Below, in pieces: positions 34,663-43,785 of a stretch of DNA of 64,000 bases. The stretch lies in assembly GCF_001650345.1 (NCBI RefSeq), contig NZ_LVHF01000033.1, forward strand, positions 930,001 to 994,000. The letters run 5' to 3'. How positions within the stretch are numbered: the first letter of the stretch is position 1; each line of letters begins with the position of its first letter. The notes beneath the pieces are model-generated. The model made no database searches. It was given only the letters and a program-made list of their open reading frames with translations, and was not told the origin of the DNA. The DNA comes from Photobacterium jeanii. Lineage in GTDB: Bacteria > Pseudomonadota > Gammaproteobacteria > Enterobacterales > Vibrionaceae. The translations under genes were made by a program, and so were the position numbers.

Positions 34663-35321
34663 AATCGTTTCAACTGTTTGATGAGTTGAACTTCAGGGCC
34701 TGCCACAATCAAGATGTCCCCCGTTTCTAATGGGGTATCGACGGGCAAATCTTTGAAAATTTCAGGACCTCGTTTGACTGCCAATAGGGTGAGATCTCTA
34801 CCTTGGCAGCAAGGGTGCTCGCTAATGGCTTTACCTAGGTGGCTATGGGAGACAATCACTTCGGCAATCGCCATGCCGCTCCCTAGATCTAACACATCGA
34901 AAATTCGACTATCCAGCATGTTACAAGCGATACGTATGCCCATTTCTCGCTCAGGCATGATAACTTTATCGGCACCTATCTTATGCAGAATTTTAGCGTG
35001 GTGCTTGTCTTTGGCTTTTACCCATACAGCCCTGACGCCAGCTTCTTTTAATACCAAGGTCGTGAGGATACTGGCATTAACGTCATCACCAATAGAAACC
35101 ATCGCGATATCGTAATCATGAAGCTCAAGTTCAGCGACAGTTTGTTCATCTGAACAGTCGGCAACCACTGCTTGAGTGGTGATATCAGCCGCTTTTTTCA
35201 CACTGGGTTCATGAATATCAATCGCGAGTACCTGTGCACCGTGGCTTGAAAGCTCCTCGCAAAGTGCCATTCCAAATCGACCAAGGCCGATCACTGCAAA
35301 TTGTTTTTCTTCTGGATTCAT
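34659..35321 (-). CDS. ktrA: KtrA RCK regulatory subunit of potassium uptake
   Basis: A 220-residue cytosolic RCK protein with nucleotide-binding GLGRFGMALCEEL, acidic AIDIHE strand, and a C-terminal RCK_C domain (GKAISEHPCC, GDILIVAGPE). It gates KtrB in response to ATP/ADP. First gene of the ktrAB operon, divergent from the photolyase cluster across a 288-bp region that carries the TTGTACAA boxes. Confidence 0.93.
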   Translation of the reverse strand: MNPEEKQFAVIGLGRFGMALCEELSSHGAQVLAIDIHEPSVKKAADITTQAVVADCSDEQTVAELELHDYDIAMVSIGDDVNASILTTLVLKEAGVRAVWVKAKDKHHAKILHKIGADKVIMPEREMGIRIACNMLDSRIFDVLDLGSGMAIAEVIVSHSHLGKAISEHPCCQGRDLTLLAVKRGPEIFKDLPVDTPLETGDILIVAGPEVQLIKQLKRL

Positions 35322-35517
35322 TGTTTATCATCAAATCATTAGCCTTATAAGAAAATAGGGGCTTATACACGTTAATGCAATGCTTTATTTGAGAGTGCAG
35401 TGGTAATAACTCGTAGAGCAAAGATTGAGCAAAAGTTTGCTCGTTTGACTAATTAATAGTTGAGTCAATATGGTCGCAAAATGTAGCAAGTGCAATTTAA
35501 ACTTATTGCGTATTAAG

Positions 35518-35592
35518 TTGTACAAAAAAAATATTTGTACAACAGTGATCCATTTTCTATTCTTAGTTGTACAAATGATAAATCTTGTATAA
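35518..35592. promoter_or_regulatory. Four TTGTACAA-type palindromes upstream of the light-stress cluster
   Basis: Perfect TTGTACAA occurs at 35518, 35535 and 35567, and TTGTATAA at 35585. They form two pairs with centre spacings of 17 and 18 bp. The last lies 18 bases before the ATG at 35610 and contains a TATAAC that could be the -10. The MerR-type regulator two genes downstream is the obvious candidate to bind here. TGTACA boxes are, from memory, associated with LitR/CarH-type MerR regulators. Confidence 0.65.
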
Positions 35593-35609
35593 CTCAAGGA
35601 TTAGTAGCT

Positions 35610-36557
35610 ATGGGTATTCCAGTTGGTGTTAGTGCTTGCGTAATGGGGCAAAAGGTTCGTTTTGATGGCGGACACAAAAGAAATCTGTTTGTTGAAGAGC
35701 AATTGGTCGAGTATTTCGATTTTCAGCCAATTTGTCCTGAAGTTGGGATTGGCTTGCCTGTACCTCGTCCAACAATTCGTCTGTTGCAGCGTAGTGATGG
35801 TGAAGAACGTCTTGTTGCAACTAAAGATATCACTAAAGATTACACCGATGAAATGATCATCTTTAGTGATAAGAAAATCTCAGGTTTAGATAACCTATGT
35901 GGTTATGTTGTGTGTGCGAAATCACCAACTTGCGGGATGGAGCGTGTAAAGCTGTATATCGAAAACGGTAATACTGTACCGGGTGGTAGCGCTGGTGTGT
36001 ATACCCGTCGTTTGATGGAAACCATGCCTTGGTTACCTGTTGAAGAAGATGGCCGCCTTCAAGATCCGTTCTTACGCGAAAACTTCGTTTTTCGTGTCTT
36101 CACCCTTAATGATTTCTATCAAACCATGGGTGGAGAGCCAACACGCGGCAAACTGATCAATTTCCATTCTCGCTATAAATTGGTGTTGATGGCGCATTGC
36201 CCTGAAGCATACAAAGCGCTGGGTCGTATGGTTGCTGATATTTCTAATTGGGATATCGACGAGTTTTATCACGAGTATCGTTTGTTATTTATGGAAGCGA
36301 TTAAAAACCGCGCTAATCGTCGTAATAACACCAATGTATTGATGCACCTTCAAGGTTATTTCAAACGCTATCTCGATAAAGAGCAAAAAGCAGAGCTGGC
36401 GGAAATCATTATGGATTATCGCCACGGCAATATGCCATTACTCGCGGCGTTAACCTTGATTAATCACCATTTGAGAATGCATCCAGACGATTACTTGAAA
36501 GACCAAGTGTTCTTAAACCCGTATCCACAAGAGTTGAAATTGCGCTATGCCATGTGA
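35610..36557 (+). CDS. DUF523-DUF1722 protein (YbgA type)
   Basis: A 315-residue protein. The N-terminal ~150 residues are DUF523 (VSACVMGQKVRFDGGHKR, ICPEVGIGLPVPR, CGYVVCAKSPTCGMERV) and the C-terminal part is DUF1722/YbgA (RYKLVLMAHCPEAYKALG, ALTLINHHLRMHP). Conserved cysteines in DUF523 suggest an iron-sulfur cluster, and family members commonly sit next to photolyase. I start at ATG 35610, preceded by AAGGA; the frame is open further but runs through the operator boxes. It overlaps or abuts the MerR gene. Confidence 0.9.
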   Translation: MGIPVGVSACVMGQKVRFDGGHKRNLFVEEQLVEYFDFQPICPEVGIGLPVPRPTIRLLQRSDGEERLVATKDITKDYTDEMIIFSDKKISGLDNLCGYVVCAKSPTCGMERVKLYIENGNTVPGGSAGVYTRRLMETMPWLPVEEDGRLQDPFLRENFVFRVFTLNDFYQTMGGEPTRGKLINFHSRYKLVLMAHCPEAYKALGRMVADISNWDIDEFYHEYRLLFMEAIKNRANRRNNTNVLMHLQGYFKRYLDKEQKAELAEIIMDYRHGNMPLLAALTLINHHLRMHPDDYLKDQVFLNPYPQELKLRYAM

Positions 36558-36564
36558 TGATTTG

Positions 36565-37407
36565 ATGATGACTGAAAAGCAATACGCGATCAGTGAAGTA
36601 TCTGAATTAACAGGAGTAAATACCGTGACGCTGCGAGCTTGGCAGCGTCGCTATGGGCTCCTTAATCCTAAGCGTACGCCAAAAGGTCATCGGGTATATA
36701 ACGATGACGATGTTAATCAGATCAAAACCATACTGACGTGGCTCGATAAAGGCGTCTCGATTGGCAAAGTAAAACCTTTATTGTCGCAACCTGTGGTTGA
36801 GCTTGCTGATAATGAAACGCTCGAAGGTTTTGATTCTGTGGTGGCGAACATTGAAGCATTTAATAAAGCCAAGTTAGAGAAGCAACTGATTCAGTTATTA
36901 AAAGAATACCCATTAACGCTGTTGCACAAGCAATTGCTCACCCCGTTGGATACGCATTTTGAACAACAAGCGTTACCGCTAACGAGCGTGAACTATGCAT
37001 TTTGGCTAGCAACCTTAAACGAAGTCTTGATTGGGACAACGCATCAAATCAAAGCTAAATCGAATCAACAGGTGTTAGTGCTGGGGTTAGATGAAAAGCC
37101 TAATTATGCCGTAGCGTTGCAAGGGTTGAAACATAAGCAGCAGGGTAAGCGAGTTATCGTGCTTGAGCAGTTTTCATTGGATCGTCATGGAATAAGTGCT
37201 GTTGATGCCATGGTAAAACAAGCGGGTGTATCTCAAGTGGTTTTAGTCGCTGATACCGCGTTAAAAGCTAAATCAGTGAGTGATCTACAGCATTGGTTGC
37301 CTGAGTTTGAGCAAGTTGGTCGTTATGAATTGGTTGGCGCGATTGCCGAAATCCACCCTATGTTGCTTTCATCATCCAGCGAACAGGTAGCTAGCGAGTC
37401 TCAATAA
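36565..37407 (+). CDS. MerR-family regulator with degenerate B12-binding-type C-terminus
   Basis: A 280-residue protein: MerR helix-turn-helix in residues 1-75 (YAISEVSELTGVNTVTLRAW, RRYGLL, PKGHRVY), then a helical bundle and a Rossmann-like domain arranged as in LitR/CarH/BluR relatives. The cobalamin motifs of CarH (Wx9EH and ExDxHxxG) are not visible, so light sensing by B12 is unlikely; BluR-like control is an alternative. It lies inside the operon it probably controls. Starts at 36547, 36565 and 36568 are possible; the MMTEKQYAIS start gives a normal N-terminus. Confidence 0.85.
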   Translation: MMTEKQYAISEVSELTGVNTVTLRAWQRRYGLLNPKRTPKGHRVYNDDDVNQIKTILTWLDKGVSIGKVKPLLSQPVVELADNETLEGFDSVVANIEAFNKAKLEKQLIQLLKEYPLTLLHKQLLTPLDTHFEQQALPLTSVNYAFWLATLNEVLIGTTHQIKAKSNQQVLVLGLDEKPNYAVALQGLKHKQQGKRVIVLEQFSLDRHGISAVDAMVKQAGVSQVVLVADTALKAKSVSDLQHWLPEFEQVGRYELVGAIAEIHPMLLSSSSEQVASESQ

Positions 37408-37421
37408 GCGGAAGGCAGGGT

Positions 37422-38900
37422 ATGAACAAGTTAGTTTGGCTGAGAAACGATCTGCGAGTTGTCGATAATACTGCCCTTAATCAGGCTTGCGCCCAGTGTC
37501 AGAATAATGAAAGCGTGATTGCTTGCTTTATTGCGACTCCAATGCAATGGCATGAGCATCATGAAGCACCGATTAAAATTGATTTTATTCATCGCCGTTT
37601 AAACGAGTTACGCCATCATTTTGCTGAACTTAATATTCCTTTGATTGTGAAAGAAGTGGCTGATTTTTCGCAGGTACCTAACAGCATTAGTGAGATCAGC
37701 ACCGAGCATCAAGTCGATCACGTATTTTGCAATAAGCAATATTTAGTCAATGAAGAGCAGCGTGACTTTGCTGTTGGCCACTTGCTTGCAGAGAAAAGCA
37801 TTAAGCTAAGTGTGTTTGATGATGATTGTTTGATCCCGCCAGGTCATGTGCTCACCAAGCAAGGTGACCCGTTTAAGGTTTTCACACCATTTCGTAAAGC
37901 ATGGCTCAATATTTATCGCGACCAATTGGATGTATTAGGGATCAACTTGGCAGTGCAAGCTAAGCCTACGCCATTACCAAACACGATAAACATGGATTTT
38001 AATAAACATGAAATTCCTGTTTTTAATTATCCCGCATTTAACTATCCACCTTGCTCAAGCATTGATTGGGCAGTGGATGATGAAGCGATTCATCAGCGCC
38101 TTTTAACTTTCTGTTACGAAAAAGCAGCTAACTATCATGAAGATAGAGATTTTCCTGCGATTGATGGAACCAGTTGCCTATCGCCGTATTTAGCGATTGG
38201 CGCGTTATCACTCCGCCAGTGCTTTCACGTTTTGATGACGGAGTTTCCTGAATGTTTAGAGCAACCAGAGTCTGGTGCTTTTAGTTGGTTTAATGAACTG
38301 GTATGGCGGGAGTTTTATCGTCACTTAATGGTGGCATTTCCCAAGCTATGTTGTGAGCGTCCTTTTCATGAATGGACGCAATTTGTGCAATGGCGACCTG
38401 ATGATGCTGGTTTAAAAGCATGGCAGCAAGGTAAAACCGGCTTTCCGATTGTAGATGCCGCGATGCGTCAATTAAAAGCAACAGGTTGGATGCATAACCG
38501 CCTACGAATGATAGTGGCGAGTTTTCTAACCAAAGATTTATTAATTCATTGGCAGGCAGGTGAGCAGTGGTTCATGTCTCATCTGATTGATGGTGATTTA
38601 GCCTCCAATAATGGAGGGTGGCAATGGGCGGCATCAACTGGAACGGATGCACAGCCATACTTTCGGGTATTTAATCCGACAACACAAGGACAACGTTTTG
38701 ATCCAAAAGGTGAATTTATTCGTAAATGGGTACAAGAACTGAAAGATGTTCCGGATAAATTTATTCATACACCCCATCTGTGGCTAGGGGCTCATAGCGT
38801 TAATTACCCCAAACCCATAGTGGATCATAAACAAGCAAGATTGCTCGCAATTGACGTTTTTAAACAAGCCAATGAGTTAGGTAAACAGTCCAGTTTATAA
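37422..38900 (+). CDS. phrB: Deoxyribodipyrimidine photolyase
   Basis: A 492-residue class I CPD photolyase, repairing UV-induced cyclobutane dimers with blue light. The N-terminal photolyase domain begins KLVWLRNDLRVVDNTAL. The C-terminal FAD domain has the class signatures WFNELVWREFYRH, TGFPIVDAAMRQLKATGWMHNR and the terminal DGDLASNNGGWQWAASTGTD. Full length. A GGAAGG ribosome site sits 14 bases after the MerR stop, so the genes are co-transcribed. Confidence 0.96.
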   Translation: MNKLVWLRNDLRVVDNTALNQACAQCQNNESVIACFIATPMQWHEHHEAPIKIDFIHRRLNELRHHFAELNIPLIVKEVADFSQVPNSISEISTEHQVDHVFCNKQYLVNEEQRDFAVGHLLAEKSIKLSVFDDDCLIPPGHVLTKQGDPFKVFTPFRKAWLNIYRDQLDVLGINLAVQAKPTPLPNTINMDFNKHEIPVFNYPAFNYPPCSSIDWAVDDEAIHQRLLTFCYEKAANYHEDRDFPAIDGTSCLSPYLAIGALSLRQCFHVLMTEFPECLEQPESGAFSWFNELVWREFYRHLMVAFPKLCCERPFHEWTQFVQWRPDDAGLKAWQQGKTGFPIVDAAMRQLKATGWMHNRLRMIVASFLTKDLLIHWQAGEQWFMSHLIDGDLASNNGGWQWAASTGTDAQPYFRVFNPTTQGQRFDPKGEFIRKWVQELKDVPDKFIHTPHLWLGAHSVNYPKPIVDHKQARLLAIDVFKQANELGKQSSL

Positions 38901-38987
38901 CAAGTTTTGATGTCAATAACTGCTGATAAACCAATCTCAAGGTTTGATATGGAAATGAATGGCTGCGAGTAACATGAGGGAAGCACA

Positions 38988-39449
38988 ATGGCAGAGTCAG
39001 CAACGGTTCATTCAGAACCTTCGTCGGAAAGAGTCATAGACAACTTTATAAGTGTGTACAGTCAGCTGGGAAAGGAAAACCTCGCTGATTTAGAAGCCAT
39101 TTATCACCCTAATGTGGTGTTTGAAGATCCTGCGCACCGTATTGAAGGGTGGTATGCGTTGCAAGATTACTTTGGTCAGCTGTATCGCAATATTTTGCAT
39201 TGTGAGTTCACCATTCACCACTACTTAACTGACGACAATCAGGCTTTTGTGCAATGGACGATGAGTTTTGCTCACCCCGATATTGAGAAAGGCAAAACAC
39301 GCACTGTTGAAGGTTGTACACGGTTAGAGTTCGATGGAGAGAAGGTCATTCATCACCGTGACTACTTTGATCTTGGTGAAATGGTTTATGAAGGCGTACC
39401 GCTACTTGGCAAAGTCATTCGTTTGATTAAAACGAGGTTAGGACAATGA
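38988..39449 (+). CDS. NTF2-like/SnoaL-fold protein
   Basis: A 153-residue nuclear-transport-factor-2-like protein (FISVYSQLGKENLADLEAIYHPNVVFEDPAHRIEGW, LEFDGEKVIHHRDYFDLGEMVYE). Such folds bind small hydrophobic ligands or act as isomerases or cyclases. In related bacteria this gene leads a set with the SDR, flavoprotein, DUF1365 and CFA synthase. GAGG precedes the ATG. Stop codon overlaps the SDR start (ATGA). Confidence 0.87.
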   Translation: MAESATVHSEPSSERVIDNFISVYSQLGKENLADLEAIYHPNVVFEDPAHRIEGWYALQDYFGQLYRNILHCEFTIHHYLTDDNQAFVQWTMSFAHPDIEKGKTRTVEGCTRLEFDGEKVIHHRDYFDLGEMVYEGVPLLGKVIRLIKTRLGQ

Positions 39450-40249
39450 GCGACATTCAACAGCATCAAGCGACCCATGCAACATCTGGTCAGGCTGCAC
39501 CTACTCAGGGACAAATGAGTGGTGATGTATTAATTACTGGCGCCAGCTCAGGCATTGGCAAACAGCTGGCGTTAGATTATGCCAATGCGGGTTCGACTGT
39601 TATCGCCTGCGGGCAAAGTGAAGAACGCTTGGCTGCGCTGTCTCAGCAAAATGACAACATTCGTACGCTTGCTTTTGATGTGACAGATTTAGCAGCGACT
39701 CAGTGCGCGTTTGATGCTTTATCGCCATTACCTAAACTCATCATCCTCAATGCTGGTACTTGCGAGTACATAGAGCACGGTCAGATTGATTCTGCGTTGT
39801 TCAAGCGCGTATTCGATGTGAATTTGTTTGGTTTATTGCATTGTTTGGAAGCAATGCAAGACAGGTTTGATGATCAAACGCACCTCACTTTTGTTGGCTC
39901 AACAGCAAGCTATGTGCCTTTGCCAAGAGCGGAAGCTTACGGTGCTTCAAAAGCAGCGTTAAGCTATTTGGCTCAAACGCTCTCCATTGATTTAGCGCCC
40001 CGCGGCGTGACTGTCACCTTAGTGAGTCCGGGGTTCGTAAAAACACCATTGACCGATAAAAACGACTTTCCTATGCCCATGATAGTCACGCCAGAAGTGG
40101 CGTCAGAGGCCATACGCACTGGGATCGCGCGCAAAGAAAAAGAAGTTCATTTTCCTAAAAAATTCAGTTTGATACTAAAAACTATCTCATTACTCCCTTT
40201 AAGTATTCAGCAATCAGTCATTCGTAAAATGACAGGGAAGGCAGCATGA
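39446..40249 (+). CDS. Short-chain dehydrogenase/reductase
   Basis: A 267-residue SDR with the cofactor motif TGASSGIGKQ (residues 31-40), NAG motif (ILNAGT), catalytic Ser (FVGSTASY) and YGASKAA. The first ~25 residues are an unconserved polar extension. It is coupled by ATGA overlaps on both sides to the NTF2-like gene and the flavoprotein. Substrate unknown; a lipid carbonyl intermediate is plausible given the neighbours. Confidence 0.9.
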   Translation: MSDIQQHQATHATSGQAAPTQGQMSGDVLITGASSGIGKQLALDYANAGSTVIACGQSEERLAALSQQNDNIRTLAFDVTDLAATQCAFDALSPLPKLIILNAGTCEYIEHGQIDSALFKRVFDVNLFGLLHCLEAMQDRFDDQTHLTFVGSTASYVPLPRAEAYGASKAALSYLAQTLSIDLAPRGVTVTLVSPGFVKTPLTDKNDFPMPMIVTPEVASEAIRTGIARKEKEVHFPKKFSLILKTISLLPLSIQQSVIRKMTGKAA

Positions 40250-41601
40250 AAATAGCAATTATAGGTTCAGGGATCTCGGGTTTAACTGCGGCTTGGTATT
40301 TGCACAATCAGCACGACATTACGTTATTTGAAGCCAATGATTATGTTGGCGGGCATACCGCGACAGTGGATGTCACTGTCGAGAGTGGTGACTACGCGAT
40401 AGATACTGGTTTTATTGTTTTTAACGACCGTACCTATCCGAATTTTGAACGTTTGATGGAAGAGGTTGGTGTTGAAGGTCAGCCAACGCAAATGAGTTTT
40501 AGCGTACGAAACGACAACACAGGGCTTGAATATAACGGTCATACAATTTCGACTCTGTTTGCTCAAAAACGTAATTTGTTCAAGCCTAGCTTTTATCGCT
40601 TTTTAGGCGAAATTGTTCGTTTTAATAAAATGGCAAAAACAGCTGCAGATGATGTAGAGCTGCGTTGGCAAACCCTTGGTGATTTTCTCACTGAACACCA
40701 ATTTAGCGATGAGTTTTGCGAAAATTACATTCTGCCTATGGGGGCGGCGATATGGTCGTCAACCTTATCGGATATGCGTCGTTTTCCACTCGATTTTTTC
40801 CTTCGTTTCTTCTTAAATCACGGCTTGTTAGATATTACTAACCGTCCACAATGGGCTGTGATCCCGGGCGGTTCTCGTGAGTATGTTCGTAAGATGACCC
40901 CAGCATTTTCTGACCGTATTAGGCTCAATACGCCTGTTGAAAAAGTCTATCGTCAGCAAGATAAAGTCTTAATTAATAGCGTGGCTGGACGTGAAGAGTT
41001 CGACCACGTGATTTTTGCTTGTCATAGTGACCAAGCTCTGGCCTTGTTGGCGGATGCATCAGGTGATGAACGTGACGTCCTATCACCAATGACGTATCAA
41101 GATAACGAAGTGGTTTTGCATACCGATACCAATTTGTTACCGAAAGCCGAAGCGGCATGGGCTTCTTGGAATTATCATTTGCCGGCTTCTGACAGCGATA
41201 GCGAGCAAGCTGACACTGGGTTAGAACATCGCCCAGCAGCGCTGACGTATAACATGAATATCCTGCAAGGTATTTCATCGCCAGAAACCTTTTGCGTCAC
41301 CCTAAATCAAACCGATCGTATTGACCCCGATAAAATCTTACGTCGCTTTGTTTATGCTCACCCTGTGTTTACGACCGAATCTATTGCCGCCCAGAAAGAA
41401 CGTGGTCGAGTTAATGGCGTTCAAAATACTTGGTTCTGTGGTGCGTATTGGTACAACGGGTTTCATGAAGATGGTGTACGTAGTGCTCTTGATGTGGTTA
41501 ACGGTATTAATCAACTTGATATAGCGCCAAAGCCTAATCAACCAGAGTCGATGTCAAAGCCACATGCAGCGGCATTTTCTGGTATTGAGCCTCAAGGGTG
41601 A
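40246..41601 (+). CDS. FAD-dependent amine-oxidase-type oxidoreductase
   Basis: A 451-residue flavoprotein with N-terminal GSGISGLTAAWYL and acidic TLFEANDYVGGHTATV. A C-terminal NTWFCGAYWYNGFHEDGVRSAL closes the FAD site. Homologues always neighbour DUF1365 and a CFA-like methyltransferase and belong to the photo-oxidative sigma-E/ChrR regulon of Rhodobacter, where the set has been linked to modified fatty acids. Coupled to the SDR by ATGA. Confidence 0.9.
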   Translation: MKIAIIGSGISGLTAAWYLHNQHDITLFEANDYVGGHTATVDVTVESGDYAIDTGFIVFNDRTYPNFERLMEEVGVEGQPTQMSFSVRNDNTGLEYNGHTISTLFAQKRNLFKPSFYRFLGEIVRFNKMAKTAADDVELRWQTLGDFLTEHQFSDEFCENYILPMGAAIWSSTLSDMRRFPLDFFLRFFLNHGLLDITNRPQWAVIPGGSREYVRKMTPAFSDRIRLNTPVEKVYRQQDKVLINSVAGREEFDHVIFACHSDQALALLADASGDERDVLSPMTYQDNEVVLHTDTNLLPKAEAAWASWNYHLPASDSDSEQADTGLEHRPAALTYNMNILQGISSPETFCVTLNQTDRIDPDKILRRFVYAHPVFTTESIAAQKERGRVNGVQNTWFCGAYWYNGFHEDGVRSALDVVNGINQLDIAPKPNQPESMSKPHAAAFSGIEPQG

Positions 41602-41605
41602 TGGT

Positions 41606-42466
41606 ATGAATACGCAGACTTTGTCTCCTACATCTAGCTCATCATCGTCACTGTGTTTACCTAAGTCGGGTATTTACGTTGGTACGGTTCGCCATCGCCG
41701 TTTTACTCCGGTCACGCATGCGTTTGAGTATCCGATGTTTATGCCGTTTATTGATTTGGATGAGCTCGACCAGCTTTGCGATGAGGTTAAAGGATTTGGT
41801 TTTGGTCGTTGGAATCCGGCTCGTTTTAGTTTTGCCGACTACTTATCGGGTAGCACCTTAGTAAAACAAGCAGTACAAGAGAAAGTCACAGAATTAACGG
41901 GTGAGGTCATTGAAGGTCGAGTCTTCATGCTGTGTCAGTTACGTTATTTTGGTCTTTATTTCAGCCCTTTAAACCTTTACTACGTGTTCGACGAGCACAA
42001 CCAGTGGCGCTATATGCTAGCGGAGGTGAGTAATACTCCGTGGAATGAACGCCATTATTATGCGGTGCCAGCCAAGTCTGAATGGCAACAACGTCAATGG
42101 CATGCACCTAAAGCCTTTCATGTGTCACCGTTTAACCCTATGTCGCAAGAATATCGCTGGCAGCTCAACCAGCCTGATGAACAACTGAAAGTGCATCTCG
42201 AAGTTCATGATGATCATACTCAGATCAGTGCAGATGGGACTGTCATAATGGACTCACCTCAAGGTAGTAAAGTGTTCGATGCCACCATGGTGATGAAACA
42301 CCATCCGTTTACTGCGGCTGAGTTACGAAAACAAATGATGGTTACACCAATCATGACAGTCAAAGTTGTATTCGGTATTTACTGGCAAGCCTTGAAGTTG
42401 TGGATAAAAGGCGTGCCATTTCATGATCATCCTGCCACTAAGCCAGCCTCAGAATTAGAAAAATAA
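41606..42466 (+). CDS. DUF1365 protein
   Basis: A 286-residue protein (YVGTVRHRRFTPVTHAFEY, YFGLYFSPLNLYYVFD, AEVSNTPWNERHYYA, KAFHVSPFNPM). DUF1365 always accompanies the preceding flavoprotein and the following CFA-like synthase. Its reaction is not established to my knowledge. I use the ATG at 41606, four bases after the flavoprotein stop; an upstream in-frame ATG would overlap that gene by 38 bases. Confidence 0.88.
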   Translation: MNTQTLSPTSSSSSSLCLPKSGIYVGTVRHRRFTPVTHAFEYPMFMPFIDLDELDQLCDEVKGFGFGRWNPARFSFADYLSGSTLVKQAVQEKVTELTGEVIEGRVFMLCQLRYFGLYFSPLNLYYVFDEHNQWRYMLAEVSNTPWNERHYYAVPAKSEWQQRQWHAPKAFHVSPFNPMSQEYRWQLNQPDEQLKVHLEVHDDHTQISADGTVIMDSPQGSKVFDATMVMKHHPFTAAELRKQMMVTPIMTVKVVFGIYWQALKLWIKGVPFHDHPATKPASELEK

Positions 42467-42476
42467 GGAATTACCA

Positions 42477-43712
42477 ATGTATAGAAGTGATGTTAATCAA
42501 CAGGCTACAAAAGTAACTCCGATGCAGAATGCGGCGAGAAAAGTAATTTTTACAGCCTTAAGTCAGCTCCAAGGTTCAGGTTTGACCGTGATAGAACACC
42601 AAGGCGATACCCATTTTTTCGGGGATCGCAGTGCTGAATTACAAGCTCAAATCTGTGTTGATAATCCTGCGTTTTATAAACGCTTATTATCTGGTGGCAG
42701 TATCGCTGCAGGCGAAGCTTACATCGATGGCTGGTGGGATTCACCAGACCTGACTAAAGTGGTACAAGTGTTGGCGCGTAACTTACCGTCTCTTGATGCT
42801 ATCGAGGCAAAGACTGGGTGGTTAACCAAACTGAACGAATTGATCAGCCATAAGTTACGACGTAACAACAAGGGAAATGCCAGAGACAATATTTCTGCCC
42901 ACTACGATTTGGGTAATGCCTTGTACGAAACGTTTCTAGATAAAGAAATGTTGTATTCCAGTGCGATTTACCACAATGAACAAGATACGTTGGCCGAGGC
43001 GCAGTTTAATAAGATGGATCGTTTATGTCAGCAATTGAAGCTGAGCAAAGAGGATCACTTATTGGAAATTGGTACTGGGTGGGGTGCATTAGCGATCCAT
43101 GCTGCGAAACATTACGGGTGCCGAGTAACCACAACCACCATTTCTAAAGAGCAACATCAGTGGGCGAAAGAACGTATTGAACAAGAAGGGCTGGGTGAGC
43201 GTATTACCTTGTTGCTTGATGACTATCGAGATCTTACAGGGCAGTACGATAAAGTGGTTTCGGTTGAAATGGTCGAAGCGGTTGGTAAAGAGTACCTCAC
43301 GACCTATATCAAAAAGTGTCAATCTTTGCTTAAGCCTGAAGGCTTGTTAGCGCTACAAGCGATCACCATTGTTGATCAGCGTTATGAAAGCTATAGCCGT
43401 GGGGTCGACTTTATCCAGAAGCACATTTTCCCGGGCGGTTTCTTGCCATCAGTCACTGTACTTTTAGACCAAATGACTCGCCATACTGATTTTGTTGTGC
43501 GTGATTTAAAAGATATTGGGTTGGATTATGCGCGTACGTTATCTGACTGGCATTTAGCCTTTAATCAACAAGCCGAACGCTTACAAGAACTCGGCTATGA
43601 CGAACGTTTTATTCGTATGTGGCGCTATTATTTCTGCTATTGCGAAGGGGGATTTTTAGAGCGCAGTATCAGTACCGTGCAGCTATTGATGAGTCGTCCA
43701 CAATGGCGTTAA
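42477..43712 (+). CDS. cfa: Cyclopropane-fatty-acyl-phospholipid synthase family methyltransferase
   Basis: A 411-residue SAM-dependent enzyme of the CFA family that adds a methylene or methyl group to unsaturated phospholipid acyl chains at the membrane. The SAM motif is LLEIGTGWGALAIHAA. Other signatures are NISAHYDLGNALYETFLD, YSSAIY and the C-terminal RYYFCYCEGGFLERSI. AAGGA precedes the ATG. It may not be the general Cfa of the cell; its linkage to DUF1365 and the flavoprotein suggests a specialised lipid modification. Confidence 0.9.
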   Translation: MYRSDVNQQATKVTPMQNAARKVIFTALSQLQGSGLTVIEHQGDTHFFGDRSAELQAQICVDNPAFYKRLLSGGSIAAGEAYIDGWWDSPDLTKVVQVLARNLPSLDAIEAKTGWLTKLNELISHKLRRNNKGNARDNISAHYDLGNALYETFLDKEMLYSSAIYHNEQDTLAEAQFNKMDRLCQQLKLSKEDHLLEIGTGWGALAIHAAKHYGCRVTTTTISKEQHQWAKERIEQEGLGERITLLLDDYRDLTGQYDKVVSVEMVEAVGKEYLTTYIKKCQSLLKPEGLLALQAITIVDQRYESYSRGVDFIQKHIFPGGFLPSVTVLLDQMTRHTDFVVRDLKDIGLDYARTLSDWHLAFNQQAERLQELGYDERFIRMWRYYFCYCEGGFLERSISTVQLLMSRPQWR

Positions 43713-43785
43713 GTGTTGTTTACTTATTGCTACAGGTGACGGCTTAGCAAGGTAAAGCCGATGTTCACGTAACAGGAGTGCTCCC

